DNA of 64,000 nucleotides, taken from assembly GCF_000701505.1 (NCBI RefSeq), contig NZ_JNJB01000008.1, positions 124,001 to 188,000 of the forward strand. Direction: 5' to 3'. This DNA comes from Dyadobacter crusticola DSM 16708. GTDB lineage: Bacteria; Bacteroidota; Bacteroidia; Cytophagales; Spirosomataceae. Positions 1 to 7,911 of the stretch are shown piece after piece. Positions within the stretch are counted from its first letter, which is position 1, and the number at the start of each line of letters is the position of its first letter. The translations under genes and the position numbers were made by a program. A model generated the notes under the pieces. It was not told the DNA's origin, ran no database searches, and saw nothing but the letters and a program-made list of their open reading frames with translations.

Positions 1-2510
1 GCATTTAGCTTGGCAGTCAAAGTTTGTTTAGCGAGTATAGCGGCTTCATGCTGCTCTGCATTGTATTGCTGCCCGGTATTCTCCTCTAAAAGGTTTTGTA
101 AATCCCGGCTGGTTGTTTCTAGTGCAAACTTAAAAGTCTCAATGGCCTTTCGCTCTGCCTCAATATGAACGGGACTTTTCAGTATTGTTTCAACCTGTAA
201 CTCTGAATCAAATTCGTATTTGGCTAGCTGCAAATCAATGCTGTACCGGGTCTCGCTCAGATCCTTTCGATAGCTGTCCAATGCAACCTGCAAAGTCGCC
301 AGACTTCCGGCAAGTACGTTTTTCTCAATTTCAAGCGCGTCGAGCTGCTTTTCGGTTTGTTCAAAGAGCGCAACGACTTCTTTATAGCTCGATTTCAATG
401 CATTTATTTTCTCAAAGATCTTTTGCTCCGGCTCGTTTCTATAATCTGCCAGGTTGACTCTTTCGAGCTGCTCTGTCAATGTTAAAACCGTATTTTCAAG
501 CCTGATTATTTCGTCTTTAAGTATTTGGAGCGGCTTTTCTATTTTCTCGGTTTTTTCCAGGATTTCTGTCTCCAGCTGCATTGCCAGCTTCTTGATAGCC
601 GCTTCTGCGTCACGGATAATTTGCTGACTTTGGGTTACAGTTTCAAAATGCTTTTCAAATGAATCCCGATCTGTTTTATCAAACTTTTCCCAAACAAAAA
701 GTGCGTCGTGCTCCTCTGTCTTTTTCTTGGCCAGGAGCCAGCGTTCCCGGATAGATAACTTCTGTTTTTCGAGCTGATCAATCTGATTAAATAGCTTCTC
801 GACAGCTAGTTGCACCTTGCGGATCGCCCGATCCTTTGCTTCCAGCTGCGCAATGCTTTTATCCACCGCTTCAATGTCTGCATGGAGCGACTGATCGGCA
901 TGCAATACCATCGGATGGTGCTCGGAGCCGCAAAGCGGGCAAGGTTCCCCCTCCTCCAAAGCACCCGCATACTGCTGCAATGCAAGCTGCGTATTGATTT
1001 TCAGCAACCGGGTTGAAAATGCTTTCCTGCTTTCTTCATTGCTATTCAAGTACTCCTGAACTGCATTTCGGAACGTTTCTATATTTGCTTCGACCGGTAA
1101 CCCGGGAAGAAATGCAGTTCTTACATGCTCCATTTGCGCATTCAGCGTCGCCTGTTGCATTTCGATCTCTGCTTTCAGATCGTCGGCCTCTTTCTTGATA
1201 GCCAGTCTGTTCTCTGCCAGATTATGTGCTGTGACAAACCAGGATTTTACCAGGCTCAACTCCTGGATATCGGTAATCTGCGCCTTTCTCAGTTCGTTTT
1301 CGCGTTCACTTTGTGCGATCTTATCCCTGAGCTGCTCAATGTTCCGCTCTTTGCTTTTTAGCTGATCCTCTCCCCGGGCAAGCGCCTCTTTCCGCTTCTC
1401 CACTGCCGCCGAATTTTCAAGAATGCGAATCACTTTTTCCAGTTCATCGGCCGTATCCAGCAGTTCTTCCCTCTTTTCGTAACGAGGTTTCAGTTCGTTC
1501 AGCGTCGTTTTTTGTTTTTCAACCAAAATGCCCAATTCTTTACTTCTGAGCTGGTTATTCAGAAACTGTTTCTCGTCGCGTTCGATATCGGAGTTCAGCT
1601 TTCTTTTTTGGTCAAAAAGCGATTTGAAATGCAACGAGCAGATCTCGTAAATGCGCAGCGCTTCCTCCCGGAGGTGCATTCCAGGCGCCTGTGATTCAAG
1701 CTCGGCTTTTTGTTTTTGGAGTAAATCAATCTTTTCAGCTGACGTTCTCAACCTTTGAAAAAGACCTTCTAATTCGGTTTGAAGCAACAGTTCCGCACTC
1801 ATCTTCCTGATTTCCTCGCGCACCAGCTCCCGCTTTTTCTGTTCTTCACCGATCATTTCCTGGGTCACTTCCCCCAGCCCGGTAAGCTGCCCGTCCAGGT
1901 TCGACAATGCGATATCATTCTGCTTGCTGAGCGAACCCACATTCCTGCTCAGATCGTACTTTTCGAGCTGAAAAAGCTCTTTCATCATCCGCGTACGCTC
2001 CGCATCCCTGAGCTCGATAAACTCCTGGAAACGTCCCTGCGGAATAATGATCGTGCGCCGGAAATTGTCGTAGCTCAGACCTATTATATCCTCGGCAGAC
2101 TCATTCTCAGGCAGCGGCACCCAATTTTCATCCGACCAGATATAGCCTCTTCTTTCGAAAGTTTTTACTTCCTTGAAGTTTTTTGTGTTCCTTTTCCCAC
2201 GAACCGTAAATCGGTAACGGTCGCCTTTTTTCCCTGCAATGCATTCGAAATCGATCAGCAGCTCGTCCGACCGTAGGTTCATCATATTGTAAGTCCTGTC
2301 GTCCCCAGACTTGTTAAGCCGCTCTGTATCTCCATACAATGCAAACGTGATTGCTTCCAGGATAGAAGATTTGCCGCTGCCAACTGCACCAAAAATGCCG
2401 AAAAGAGAAGCGTCTGTCAAAGGATCGAAATCAATCTCCTGCTCACTCTGGTAAGAATAAAGTCCTTTAACTTTGAGGTATTTGGGGATCATTTTTGGGC
2501 TTTCGGCCAT
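1..2510 (-). CDS. sbcC: SbcC-type exonuclease subunit, AAA ATPase (3' end outside window)
   Basis: Reading the minus strand from about 2510 gives an open frame of more than 830 codons that leaves the window at base 1. The start region carries a Walker A motif, GAVGSGKSS, about 35 residues in. It is followed by the Rad50/SbcC N-terminal pattern (NFRRTIIIPQGRF) and long coiled coils. In the middle of the coil, near bases 926-950, lies the zinc hook CPLCG. In the SbcCD family this ATPase opens DNA ends and hairpins for the SbcD nuclease. Two in-frame ATGs exist, at 2510 and 2492. The second begins MIPKYLKVKGLYSYQ, like the family N-terminus, and may be the true start. No sbcD lies on the visible side; it could lie beyond base 1. 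The Walker B end of the protein is not in the window. Confidence 0.9.
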   Translation of the reverse strand, partial: MAESPKMIPKYLKVKGLYSYQSEQEIDFDPLTDASLFGIFGAVGSGKSSILEAITFALYGDTERLNKSGDDRTYNMMNLRSDELLIDFECIAGKKGDRYRFTVRGKRNTKNFKEVKTFERRGYIWSDENWVPLPENESAEDIIGLSYDNFRRTIIIPQGRFQEFIELRDAERTRMMKELFQLEKYDLSRNVGSLSKQNDIALSNLDGQLTGLGEVTQEMIGEEQKKRELVREEIRKMSAELLLQTELEGLFQRLRTSAEKIDLLQKQKAELESQAPGMHLREEALRIYEICSLHFKSLFDQKRKLNSDIERDEKQFLNNQLRSKELGILVEKQKTTLNELKPRYEKREELLDTADELEKVIRILENSAAVEKRKEALARGEDQLKSKERNIEQLRDKIAQSERENELRKAQITDIQELSLVKSWFVTAHNLAENRLAIKKEADDLKAEIEMQQATLNAQMEHVRTAFLPGLPVEANIETFRNAVQEYLNSNEESRKAFSTRLLKINTQLALQQYAGALEEGEPCPLCGSEHHPMVLHADQSLHADIEAVDKSIAQLEAKDRAIRKVQLAVEKLFNQIDQLEKQKLSIRERWLLAKKKTEEHDALFVWEKFDKTDRDSFEKHFETVTQSQQIIRDAEAAIKKLAMQLETEILEKTEKIEKPLQILKDEIIRLENTVLTLTEQLERVNLADYRNEPEQKIFEKINALKSSYKEVVALFEQTEKQLDALEIEKNVLAGSLATLQVALDSYRKDLSETRYSIDLQLAKYEFDSELQVETILKSPVHIEAERKAIETFKFALETTSRDLQNLLEENTGQQYNAEQHEAAILAKQTLTAKLN

Positions 2511-2709
2511 CAGCTTTCAGCCGTCGGCTTTTTTATTGAGATATAAATGTTTGTTAATGAAAACTTCGGCTTTCGGTAGTCAGCTTTCGGCCTTTTTTAT
2601 TTGAATCCCTGTAAGTCAGTTTTATACATTCGTTCAGAAGTTGGCCGGTAAGATTGGATGTCAAAAGCAAGTTATTAGCTGATTGCCGACAGCCAATTGC
2701 CGAAAGCCG
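2498..2709. repeat. Degenerate GCCGAAAGC/GCTGA interspersed repeat between sbcC and the GH3 gene
   Basis: The gap contains three blocks (about 2498-2534, 2564-2598 and 2677-2709). They are built from short variants of GCTTTCGGC, TCAGCTTTC and their complements, such as GCCGAAAGC. The first block overlaps the possible upstream start of sbcC and the last overlaps the end of the GH3 gene. The pieces can pair with one another, so the transcript could form alternative hairpins. No gene is visible here. Confidence 0.5.
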
Positions 2710-2710
2710 C

Positions 2711-4225
2711 CTAAATTCCTTCCAGCAAATCATCCAGATATTCCCTCGTGTTACTTAGTCTCGGCACTTTGTTTTGGCCGCCCAGTTTCTGGCGTTTGCC
2801 CATCCATGCGTAGAATGTACCTGCGGGAACGAAGTGGATTACAGGCGGCAGTAGCGCCATATCCTTGTATCTTTTTGCATCATAATCGGAGTTTACCTCA
2901 CGCAATGCATTGTCGAGCGCCTCACTGAAAAGCTGTTCATTTTCCGGCGCTCTGGTGAATTCGATGATCCATTCGTGACTCCCGCGGGAGCCGTCGCCCA
3001 TATATACCGGGCCGGCCGTATAATTGGCTACCAGACAGTCTGCCTTCTGAGCCGCTACTTTAATCGCGTGATCTGCATTTTCAACGATTACTTCCTCGCC
3101 GAATGCATTGATAAAGTGCTTGGTGCGCCCGCTTACTTTTACCCGGAACGGATAAACGGAAGTAAATTTGACAGTATCCCCGATAAGATAGCGCCACAAT
3201 CCTGCATTGGTTGAAATGACCATTGCATAGTTTTTTCCTACTTCTACTTCGTCGAGCAACAGTGCTTTTGGATGCTTTTTACCAACTTCTTCTACCGGGA
3301 CAAATTCGTAAAAAATGCCATAGTCGAGCATCAACAGCATTTCACCCACTCTATTCACATCATCCTGAATAGCAAAAAAACCTTCGGACGCACTGTAAGT
3401 TTCAAGATATAAAACCTGGTCCGACGGAAAGTATTTGGTTGTAAAAAGATCTCGGTAAGGTTCGAAGGAAACAGCACCGTGCACAAATACCTCGAAATCC
3501 GGCCAGACTTCAAGCATATTCTTCTTGCCGGTCAGTTCAAGTATCTGATCCAGCAGCACGATTGTCCAGGTAGGCACGCCCAGTATGCTCGTTACATTCT
3601 CCTGGGAACAAATGGACGCCATTTTTTCCAGTTTGGTTTCCCAGTGGTCCATCAATGCAACTTCAAGCGGCGGAGTGCGCATAAACTCTGCCCAAGAAGG
3701 CAGGTTCTGCATAATTACCGCCGAAACGTCACCGATCTGCGTGTAATCGTCAAATGGATTGGCATGCAAAGTACCACCGATCGACAGTCCTTTTCCGTCG
3801 AAAACGCGGGTATCCGGACGGTTGTTGATCAGGAGCGTCATCATATCCTTGCCGCCTTCGTAGTGACATTCTTCCAGTGCCTCCGGCGAAACGGGCAGGT
3901 ATTTGCTGCGCGCATTGGTAGTACCCGAGGACTTGGAGAACCATTCGATCGGCGAAGGCCACATCACATTGGGCTCGCCTCTGAGCACCCGCTCTATGTA
4001 GGGATACAAGTCCTCGTAAGTAGATACGGGCACCTGCTCCTGGAATTCTTTCACTGACCTGATCTGGCTGTAATTATACCTGCTCCCCCATTCCGTGTAG
4101 CGCGCGGTTTCGATCAGCTCCGAAAAGATGCGTTGCTGGGTTTCGATCGGGTTTTTCATAAACTGCTCTATTCTTTCAAAGCGCCGCTTCAAAAACCAGA
4201 CAGTCATATCGTTTACCAGCTTCAT
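2711..4225 (-). CDS. GH3 auxin-responsive promoter family protein (acyl-adenylating ligase fold)
   Basis: A 504-residue protein of the GH3 family, whose plant members adenylate acyl acids and join them to amino acids. The nucleotide-binding motif SSGTT is at about residues 98-103, after WPSPIEWFSKS. The C-terminal family signature (KLGGQNKVPRLSN) is present, so the protein looks complete. Bacterial GH3 proteins are common in Bacteroidota, but their substrates are unknown, so no acid or amino acid can be assigned. It begins MKLVNDMTVWFLKRRFERIE, as bacterial GH3 proteins usually do. It is probably cytoplasmic, with no signal peptide. The terminator at 4273-4318 separates it from the next upstream gene, so it likely has its own promoter in 4226-4272, though none is recognisable. 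Confidence 0.88.
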   Translation of the reverse strand: MKLVNDMTVWFLKRRFERIEQFMKNPIETQQRIFSELIETARYTEWGSRYNYSQIRSVKEFQEQVPVSTYEDLYPYIERVLRGEPNVMWPSPIEWFSKSSGTTNARSKYLPVSPEALEECHYEGGKDMMTLLINNRPDTRVFDGKGLSIGGTLHANPFDDYTQIGDVSAVIMQNLPSWAEFMRTPPLEVALMDHWETKLEKMASICSQENVTSILGVPTWTIVLLDQILELTGKKNMLEVWPDFEVFVHGAVSFEPYRDLFTTKYFPSDQVLYLETYSASEGFFAIQDDVNRVGEMLLMLDYGIFYEFVPVEEVGKKHPKALLLDEVEVGKNYAMVISTNAGLWRYLIGDTVKFTSVYPFRVKVSGRTKHFINAFGEEVIVENADHAIKVAAQKADCLVANYTAGPVYMGDGSRGSHEWIIEFTRAPENEQLFSEALDNALREVNSDYDAKRYKDMALLPPVIHFVPAGTFYAWMGKRQKLGGQNKVPRLSNTREYLDDLLEGI

Positions 4226-4272
4226 TGTATTTACTCAGTTTGAAGTGCCAGATGCAGAACCGTAAAAATAAC

Positions 4273-4318
4273 AATAAAAAATGGTGGGAGAACAGTTTTT
4301 GAATCTGTTTCCCACCAT
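4273..4318 (-). terminator. Rho-independent terminator of the GlsB-like gene
   Basis: The arms 4281-4295 and 4305-4318 form a long stem (ATGGTGGGAGAACAG against CTGTTTCCCACCAT). On the minus strand a T-rich run follows it (TTTTTTATTG). It sits just after the stop of the gene at 4335-4589. Confidence 0.8.
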
Positions 4319-4334
4319 TCTGTCCCGAAGAATT

Positions 4335-4589
4335 TTATGATCTGGAGCTGAACTTTCGGTAGATAAAAAGGAGCAAAACTGCGCCTAATATGGCGATTAC
4401 AAGGCTTCCAAAATTAAACCCATCAACAGTTCCGTAACCCAGTATAGATGAAATCCAGCCGCCGATCACGGCGCCCGCGATACCAATCAGTATGGTGACA
4501 ATAAAACCGCCGGGATCTTTTCCCGGATGAAGTGCCTTTGCGATAGCACCGGCAACCAGGCCTACAATAATCCACGTTAAAATTCCCAT
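4335..4589 (-). CDS. GlsB/YeaQ/YmgE family stress-response membrane protein
   Basis: An 84-residue, very hydrophobic protein. The family pattern is clear: MGILTWIIVGLVAGAIAK, then the loop HPGKDPGG, then the glycine-rich helix TILIGIAGAVIGGWI and a final helix ending in charged residues (YRKFSSRS). About three inner-membrane helices are expected. The family (transglycosylase-associated protein) is linked to envelope and general stress, but its molecular role is unknown. It is a single gene with its own terminator directly downstream. Confidence 0.9.
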   Translation of the reverse strand: MGILTWIIVGLVAGAIAKALHPGKDPGGFIVTILIGIAGAVIGGWISSILGYGTVDGFNFGSLVIAILGAVLLLFIYRKFSSRS

Positions 4590-4654
4590 AATGCTTAGTT
4601 TAGATAGGTGAATGTGACAGTATGCCCATTCTCAAAAACTATGCCCTGCGGAAA

Positions 4655-6046
4655 TCATTTATCATAAAACATATTACTGCCGCCGGCTTTCTTCACGATG
4701 GAAGAGGTAATTTCCTGCGTATCTTCTTCCTGCAAAGTACGTGCGCCACGTCCCTGCCGCACTACCCGGTCGCCAGTGATTTTGAACAAAGCTTCACCCA
4801 ACAAAGGATCCCGCGGATCTCCGTAGGGAAAGAGAATGTTCCCTTCACTCGCGGCGATATCGGGGACAAAGCCGGTATGGTAATCAGATTTTTTGTCTCT
4901 GTTCAAAGACTTGGAGACGATCGGCTGCAAGCCCCATTTGATCCCTTTGTCCTCGCCGGTTAGTGTAACCGACCCCACGTTTTTGCCAACTGTTTTGGTA
5001 CCAACCAGGGTCACATTCATATAAGGTTTTAACCCATTGATCAGCAGCTCACTGGCCGAGGCAGAGCGCGATGAAACCAGGAATACAAGATTGTTCAGGT
5101 TTCCCCCTATGTTCTGGTTTTTGGAAATAAACTTATCATAAAAATAGCTTTCGCCAAACTTCTTGCGGTTGGTCTCAGTCACCTGATCGTTGTATTCTTT
5201 GTAGTAAAAAATGTCATTAGAGGTACCTTTCACGATCAGGCTCGCTAGGCTGGTCGCTGAGCTTACGTAGCCCCCCGGATTATATCTCAAATCCACGATC
5301 AATGCATTTACATTGTTTTGCCGAAAGCTTGCAAAAATGTTGTCCAGCTTCTTATCGTACTGGCCGTTTGTGGTTTTGTAAGGCTGCGGGATAAACTGGT
5401 GGTAAACTACATATCCGATCTTGTTTGGCCCGTAAGTGAATACCGTATCGAAAAACACGGGATCTTCCTGCAATACAACAGGCGCGAACTCCCGCTTGGT
5501 AGTTGTTTCTTCCAGCGTGGTACCATTTATTTTTGCGAGCGAGAATGTTTTTTTATCCTCGGTATTCAGCAGCTGGCTGTAATTGCTCCCAGTCAGCTTC
5601 TGGTCATTTACACTATTGAAAATATCTCCCCGCACGAACCCGGCTTTGTCGGCCGGGGAATCCGGGATCACGTACAATACAATGCCGATTACATTGCTGG
5701 AGCCACTTGGGAAATACACAAGCTTGTATTCCATTCCCGTGGTTTTGGATTCGCCTGCCAGTGAAGCCTGCAATTCATCTGCACTTTCCTGAATCCACGA
5801 AAACCGGTCACCATCGGGCCTGGCATTTGCGTCGAAACGATAAAGCAGCGACTCGAAAAAATCACTTGGCTTTTTAGAATAATCCGGTGAAGCAGGAATT
5901 TTATCATTCCAGTAATACCAGTATTTCATGTTGGCATAAATCCATTCGTTGGTTTGCGTCTCCGTAGCCGGATCAACGTTTTTTTCACGACAACTATTAA
6001 AAACTAACCCGGCGAGCAGGAGAATCAGGAGGTATTTAGTTCTCAT
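4655..6046 (-). CDS. S41 family (C-terminal processing) peptidase lipoprotein with PDZ domain
   Basis: 463 residues. The N-terminus is a lipoprotein signal with Cys19 (GLVFNSC), so it should be anchored in the envelope. A PDZ-like segment lies around residues 105-165 ([21 protein letters not shown]). The tail-specific protease domain follows, with [11 protein letters not shown] near 250, the serine region [10 protein letters not shown] near 328-335 and the probable general-base lysine near 355 (TVGKNVG). These are the Ser/Lys dyad elements of the S41 family, so it should be active. The ATG overlaps the rocD stop by 4 bases, so the two genes are probably co-transcribed and translationally coupled. 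Its substrate is unknown. Confidence 0.9.
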   Translation of the reverse strand: MRTKYLLILLLAGLVFNSCREKNVDPATETQTNEWIYANMKYWYYWNDKIPASPDYSKKPSDFFESLLYRFDANARPDGDRFSWIQESADELQASLAGESKTTGMEYKLVYFPSGSSNVIGIVLYVIPDSPADKAGFVRGDIFNSVNDQKLTGSNYSQLLNTEDKKTFSLAKINGTTLEETTTKREFAPVVLQEDPVFFDTVFTYGPNKIGYVVYHQFIPQPYKTTNGQYDKKLDNIFASFRQNNVNALIVDLRYNPGGYVSSATSLASLIVKGTSNDIFYYKEYNDQVTETNRKKFGESYFYDKFISKNQNIGGNLNNLVFLVSSRSASASELLINGLKPYMNVTLVGTKTVGKNVGSVTLTGEDKGIKWGLQPIVSKSLNRDKKSDYHTGFVPDIAASEGNILFPYGDPRDPLLGEALFKITGDRVVRQGRGARTLQEEDTQEITSSIVKKAGGSNMFYDK

Positions 6047-7311
6047 AATGCTTTGTTAAATGCGAGGAAAACTTCTTTGATAATATCACAAGCCTGGTTT
6101 ATTTGTTCTTCGTTGATCACGAGCGGCGGCGCAAACCGGATTTTATTCCCGTGCGTCGGTTTACATAGCAGCCCTTTTTCCATCATTTTATAACAAAGTT
6201 CCATTCCGGCAGCGCCTTCTTCACTGTCGTTGATCACGATCGCATTCAGAAGACCCTTTCCTCTAACGGTTTCAATCAGAGAACATTGTTGTTGCAGATC
6301 CAGCATTCTTTGTCTGAAAAGTGAACCCATTCTCTCCGCGTTTTCAGCCAGGTTTTCATTTTCCACTACTTCGATAGCAGCGATGGTTACCGCACAGGCC
6401 AGCGGGTTACCGCCGTAAGTAGAACCGTGCTCGCCGGGCGCAATGGTGAGCATGACTTCATCGTCAGCAAATGCCGCTGAAACGGGCATCACGCCGCCTG
6501 ATAATGCTTTTCCCAAAACCAGAATATCCGGTTTTACATTTTCCCAGTCACAGGCGAGCCGCTTCCCGGTTCGACCGATGCCCGTTTGCACTTCGTCGGC
6601 GATGAAAAGCACTTTGTATTTCGTGCATAAATCGCGTACTCCTTTAAGATAACCAGGCTTTGGCACCACTACCCCGGCTTCTCCCTGGATCGGCTCTACC
6701 ATAAAACCTGCTACATTCGGGTCGCTTTTCAAAATTGATTCCAATGCATCGAGATCATCATAAGGAATGATCTCGTAACCAGGCAGAAATGGACCATAAT
6801 CATTGGTACTCGAAGGATCCGTTGAAGATGAAATAGCAGCCAGCGTTCTTCCCCAAAAGTTGCCGGAAGCGTAAACTGTTTTAGCTTTCCCCGGCTCAAT
6901 TCCTTTGACCTTATATGCCCATTTACGGGTTAGTTTCAATGCAGTTTCGCCGCCTTCCACGCCCGAATTCATCATTAAAACCTTATCGTAACCAAAATAT
7001 TCACACAAGTACTTTTCACATTCTCCCAGGCGGTCGTTATAAAATGCACGGGAAGTCAGCGTCAGTTTCTGCGCCTGCCCGATCATCGCATGGATGATAT
7101 GCGGATGGCAATGTCCCTGGCTTACGGCACTATACGCAGAGAGGAAGTCGAGGTACTGCCTGCCTTCCACATCCCAGACGTGCACGCCCGATCCTCTTTC
7201 CAGTACCACCGGCATCGGTTTGTAGTTATGTGCGCCATAGCGGTATTCCAGCTCCATTGCGTGTTGTGAGCTGCTGATCGTGTCTGTATCGTCTGAGATT
7301 TTTTCCATCAT
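6043..7311 (-). CDS. rocD: Ornithine--oxo-acid transaminase
   Basis: A 422-residue class III PLP aminotransferase. It converts ornithine and 2-oxoglutarate to glutamate semialdehyde and glutamate, linking arginine and proline metabolism. Visible landmarks are [17 protein letters not shown] (cofactor phosphate site), the [13 protein letters not shown] motif and the Schiff-base lysine in [10 protein letters not shown] (about Lys268). Length and motifs fit bacterial RocD better than acetylornithine aminotransferase, especially [16 protein letters not shown] near the N-terminus. The S41 protease gene overlaps its stop by 4 bases. The start could be either of two adjacent ATGs. Confidence 0.93.
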   Translation of the reverse strand: MMEKISDDTDTISSSQHAMELEYRYGAHNYKPMPVVLERGSGVHVWDVEGRQYLDFLSAYSAVSQGHCHPHIIHAMIGQAQKLTLTSRAFYNDRLGECEKYLCEYFGYDKVLMMNSGVEGGETALKLTRKWAYKVKGIEPGKAKTVYASGNFWGRTLAAISSSTDPSSTNDYGPFLPGYEIIPYDDLDALESILKSDPNVAGFMVEPIQGEAGVVVPKPGYLKGVRDLCTKYKVLFIADEVQTGIGRTGKRLACDWENVKPDILVLGKALSGGVMPVSAAFADDEVMLTIAPGEHGSTYGGNPLACAVTIAAIEVVENENLAENAERMGSLFRQRMLDLQQQCSLIETVRGKGLLNAIVINDSEEGAAGMELCYKMMEKGLLCKPTHGNKIRFAPPLVINEEQINQACDIIKEVFLAFNKAL

Positions 7312-7370
7312 GATATTGTCTTTTCTAACTTACGTAAAAATAGAGAAAAGCGTTGAGTGAATCAGTGGTT

Positions 7371-7399
7371 TTGGAGTAAGCCTTATAATCTTATATTTG
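7371..7399 (+). promoter_or_regulatory. Bacteroidota-type promoter for the antitoxin relic
   Basis: TATATTTG at 7392-7399 matches the Bacteroidota -7 consensus TAxxTTTG exactly. A TTG at 7371-7373 lies 18 bases upstream, as expected for the -33 element. The ATG of the broken antitoxin follows at 7423. Function is inferred from the consensus only. Confidence 0.55.
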
Positions 7400-7422
7400 T
7401 AAAAGATCAGAAAGCAAAAGTT

Positions 7423-7655
7423 ATGAAACCGCACTATATTTCAGGCAACCACGGCAATTCCACACGTATCTTTATTCCCATTCAGGAGTGGGATTCGATC
7501 AAGCCGCGCATTTACGTATAGAAAGAGATAGCACCTATCAAATTCCTGAGTGGCATAAAGAACTTGTTTTAAAGAGAATGGAGGCTTATAGGAATGGCGA
7601 GGAAGAGCTTATCGACTTTGAAGAAGCGATGGATGAAATAGAAAAGAATCTTTGA
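7423..7655 (+). pseudogene. Frameshifted addiction-module antitoxin relic
   Basis: From 7423 the frame reads MKPHYISGNHGN...IPIQEWDSIKPRIYV and stops at 7519. From 7521, in a different frame, it continues ERDSTYQIPEWHKELVLKRM...AMDEIEKNL to a TGA at 7653. Joined, the two halves give about 77 residues and resemble the short Bacteroidota antitoxins that precede RelE/ParE toxins, with a xHYISxNxGN start and a IPEWHKE core. A single-base loss near 7519 explains the break. No toxin gene follows; the TPP riboswitch begins about 90 bases later. The promoter upstream still looks intact. The family assignment rests on pattern memory; a sequencing error at the break is possible. Confidence 0.6.
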
Positions 7656-7727
7656 TTTATAAAATCGTCTAAATCTGTACAATGGTATTCGAGGAAAAAG
7701 GATAGCGAAGATATTCTCTCAAATTAC

Positions 7728-7735
7728 TAGCTTTG
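7728..7735 (+). promoter_or_regulatory. -7 box of the thiamin-regulated transcript
   Basis: TAGCTTTG matches TAxxTTTG exactly and would start transcription at about 7740, immediately before the riboswitch. No clear TTG is found at -33. Confidence 0.45.
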
Positions 7736-7744
7736 CAACCATAA

Positions 7745-7823
7745 TCTCAAAGGGGTGCCCTACCTGACGGGCTGAGATCATACCCATAAACCTGATCCGG
7801 GTAATGCCGGCGGAGGAAGAGAA
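7745..7823 (+). promoter_or_regulatory. TPP (thiamin pyrophosphate) riboswitch
   Basis: The conserved THI-box pieces occur in order: GGGGTGCCC, GGGCTGAGATCATACCC, ACCTGATCCGGGTAATGCCGG and a closing GGAGGAAGAGA that can pair with the TCTC at 7745. It lies 90 bases before the ATG of the TonB receptor. In this class TPP binding turns expression off. The region 7824-7911 holds the expression platform, but I cannot tell whether it acts on transcription or translation. Confidence 0.95.
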
Positions 7824-7911
7824 AGCTGGAATAATCCATTGCTGTTTCTATTTTACTTATTGTTTAAATCAAGATAGGTGGCCCCTGCCTGTTGTAACTA
7901 TTTATCTCGCA

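Noticed and set aside
1..2490. Plus-strand open frames of 60-165 codons
   Set aside because: They lie opposite the long SbcC frame, which has Walker A, zinc hook and coiled coil, so they are shadows.
7804..7911. In-frame N-terminal extension of the TonB receptor from an ATG at 7804
   Set aside because: That ATG is part of the conserved GGTAATGCCGG core of the TPP riboswitch, and the signal peptide begins only at 7912.
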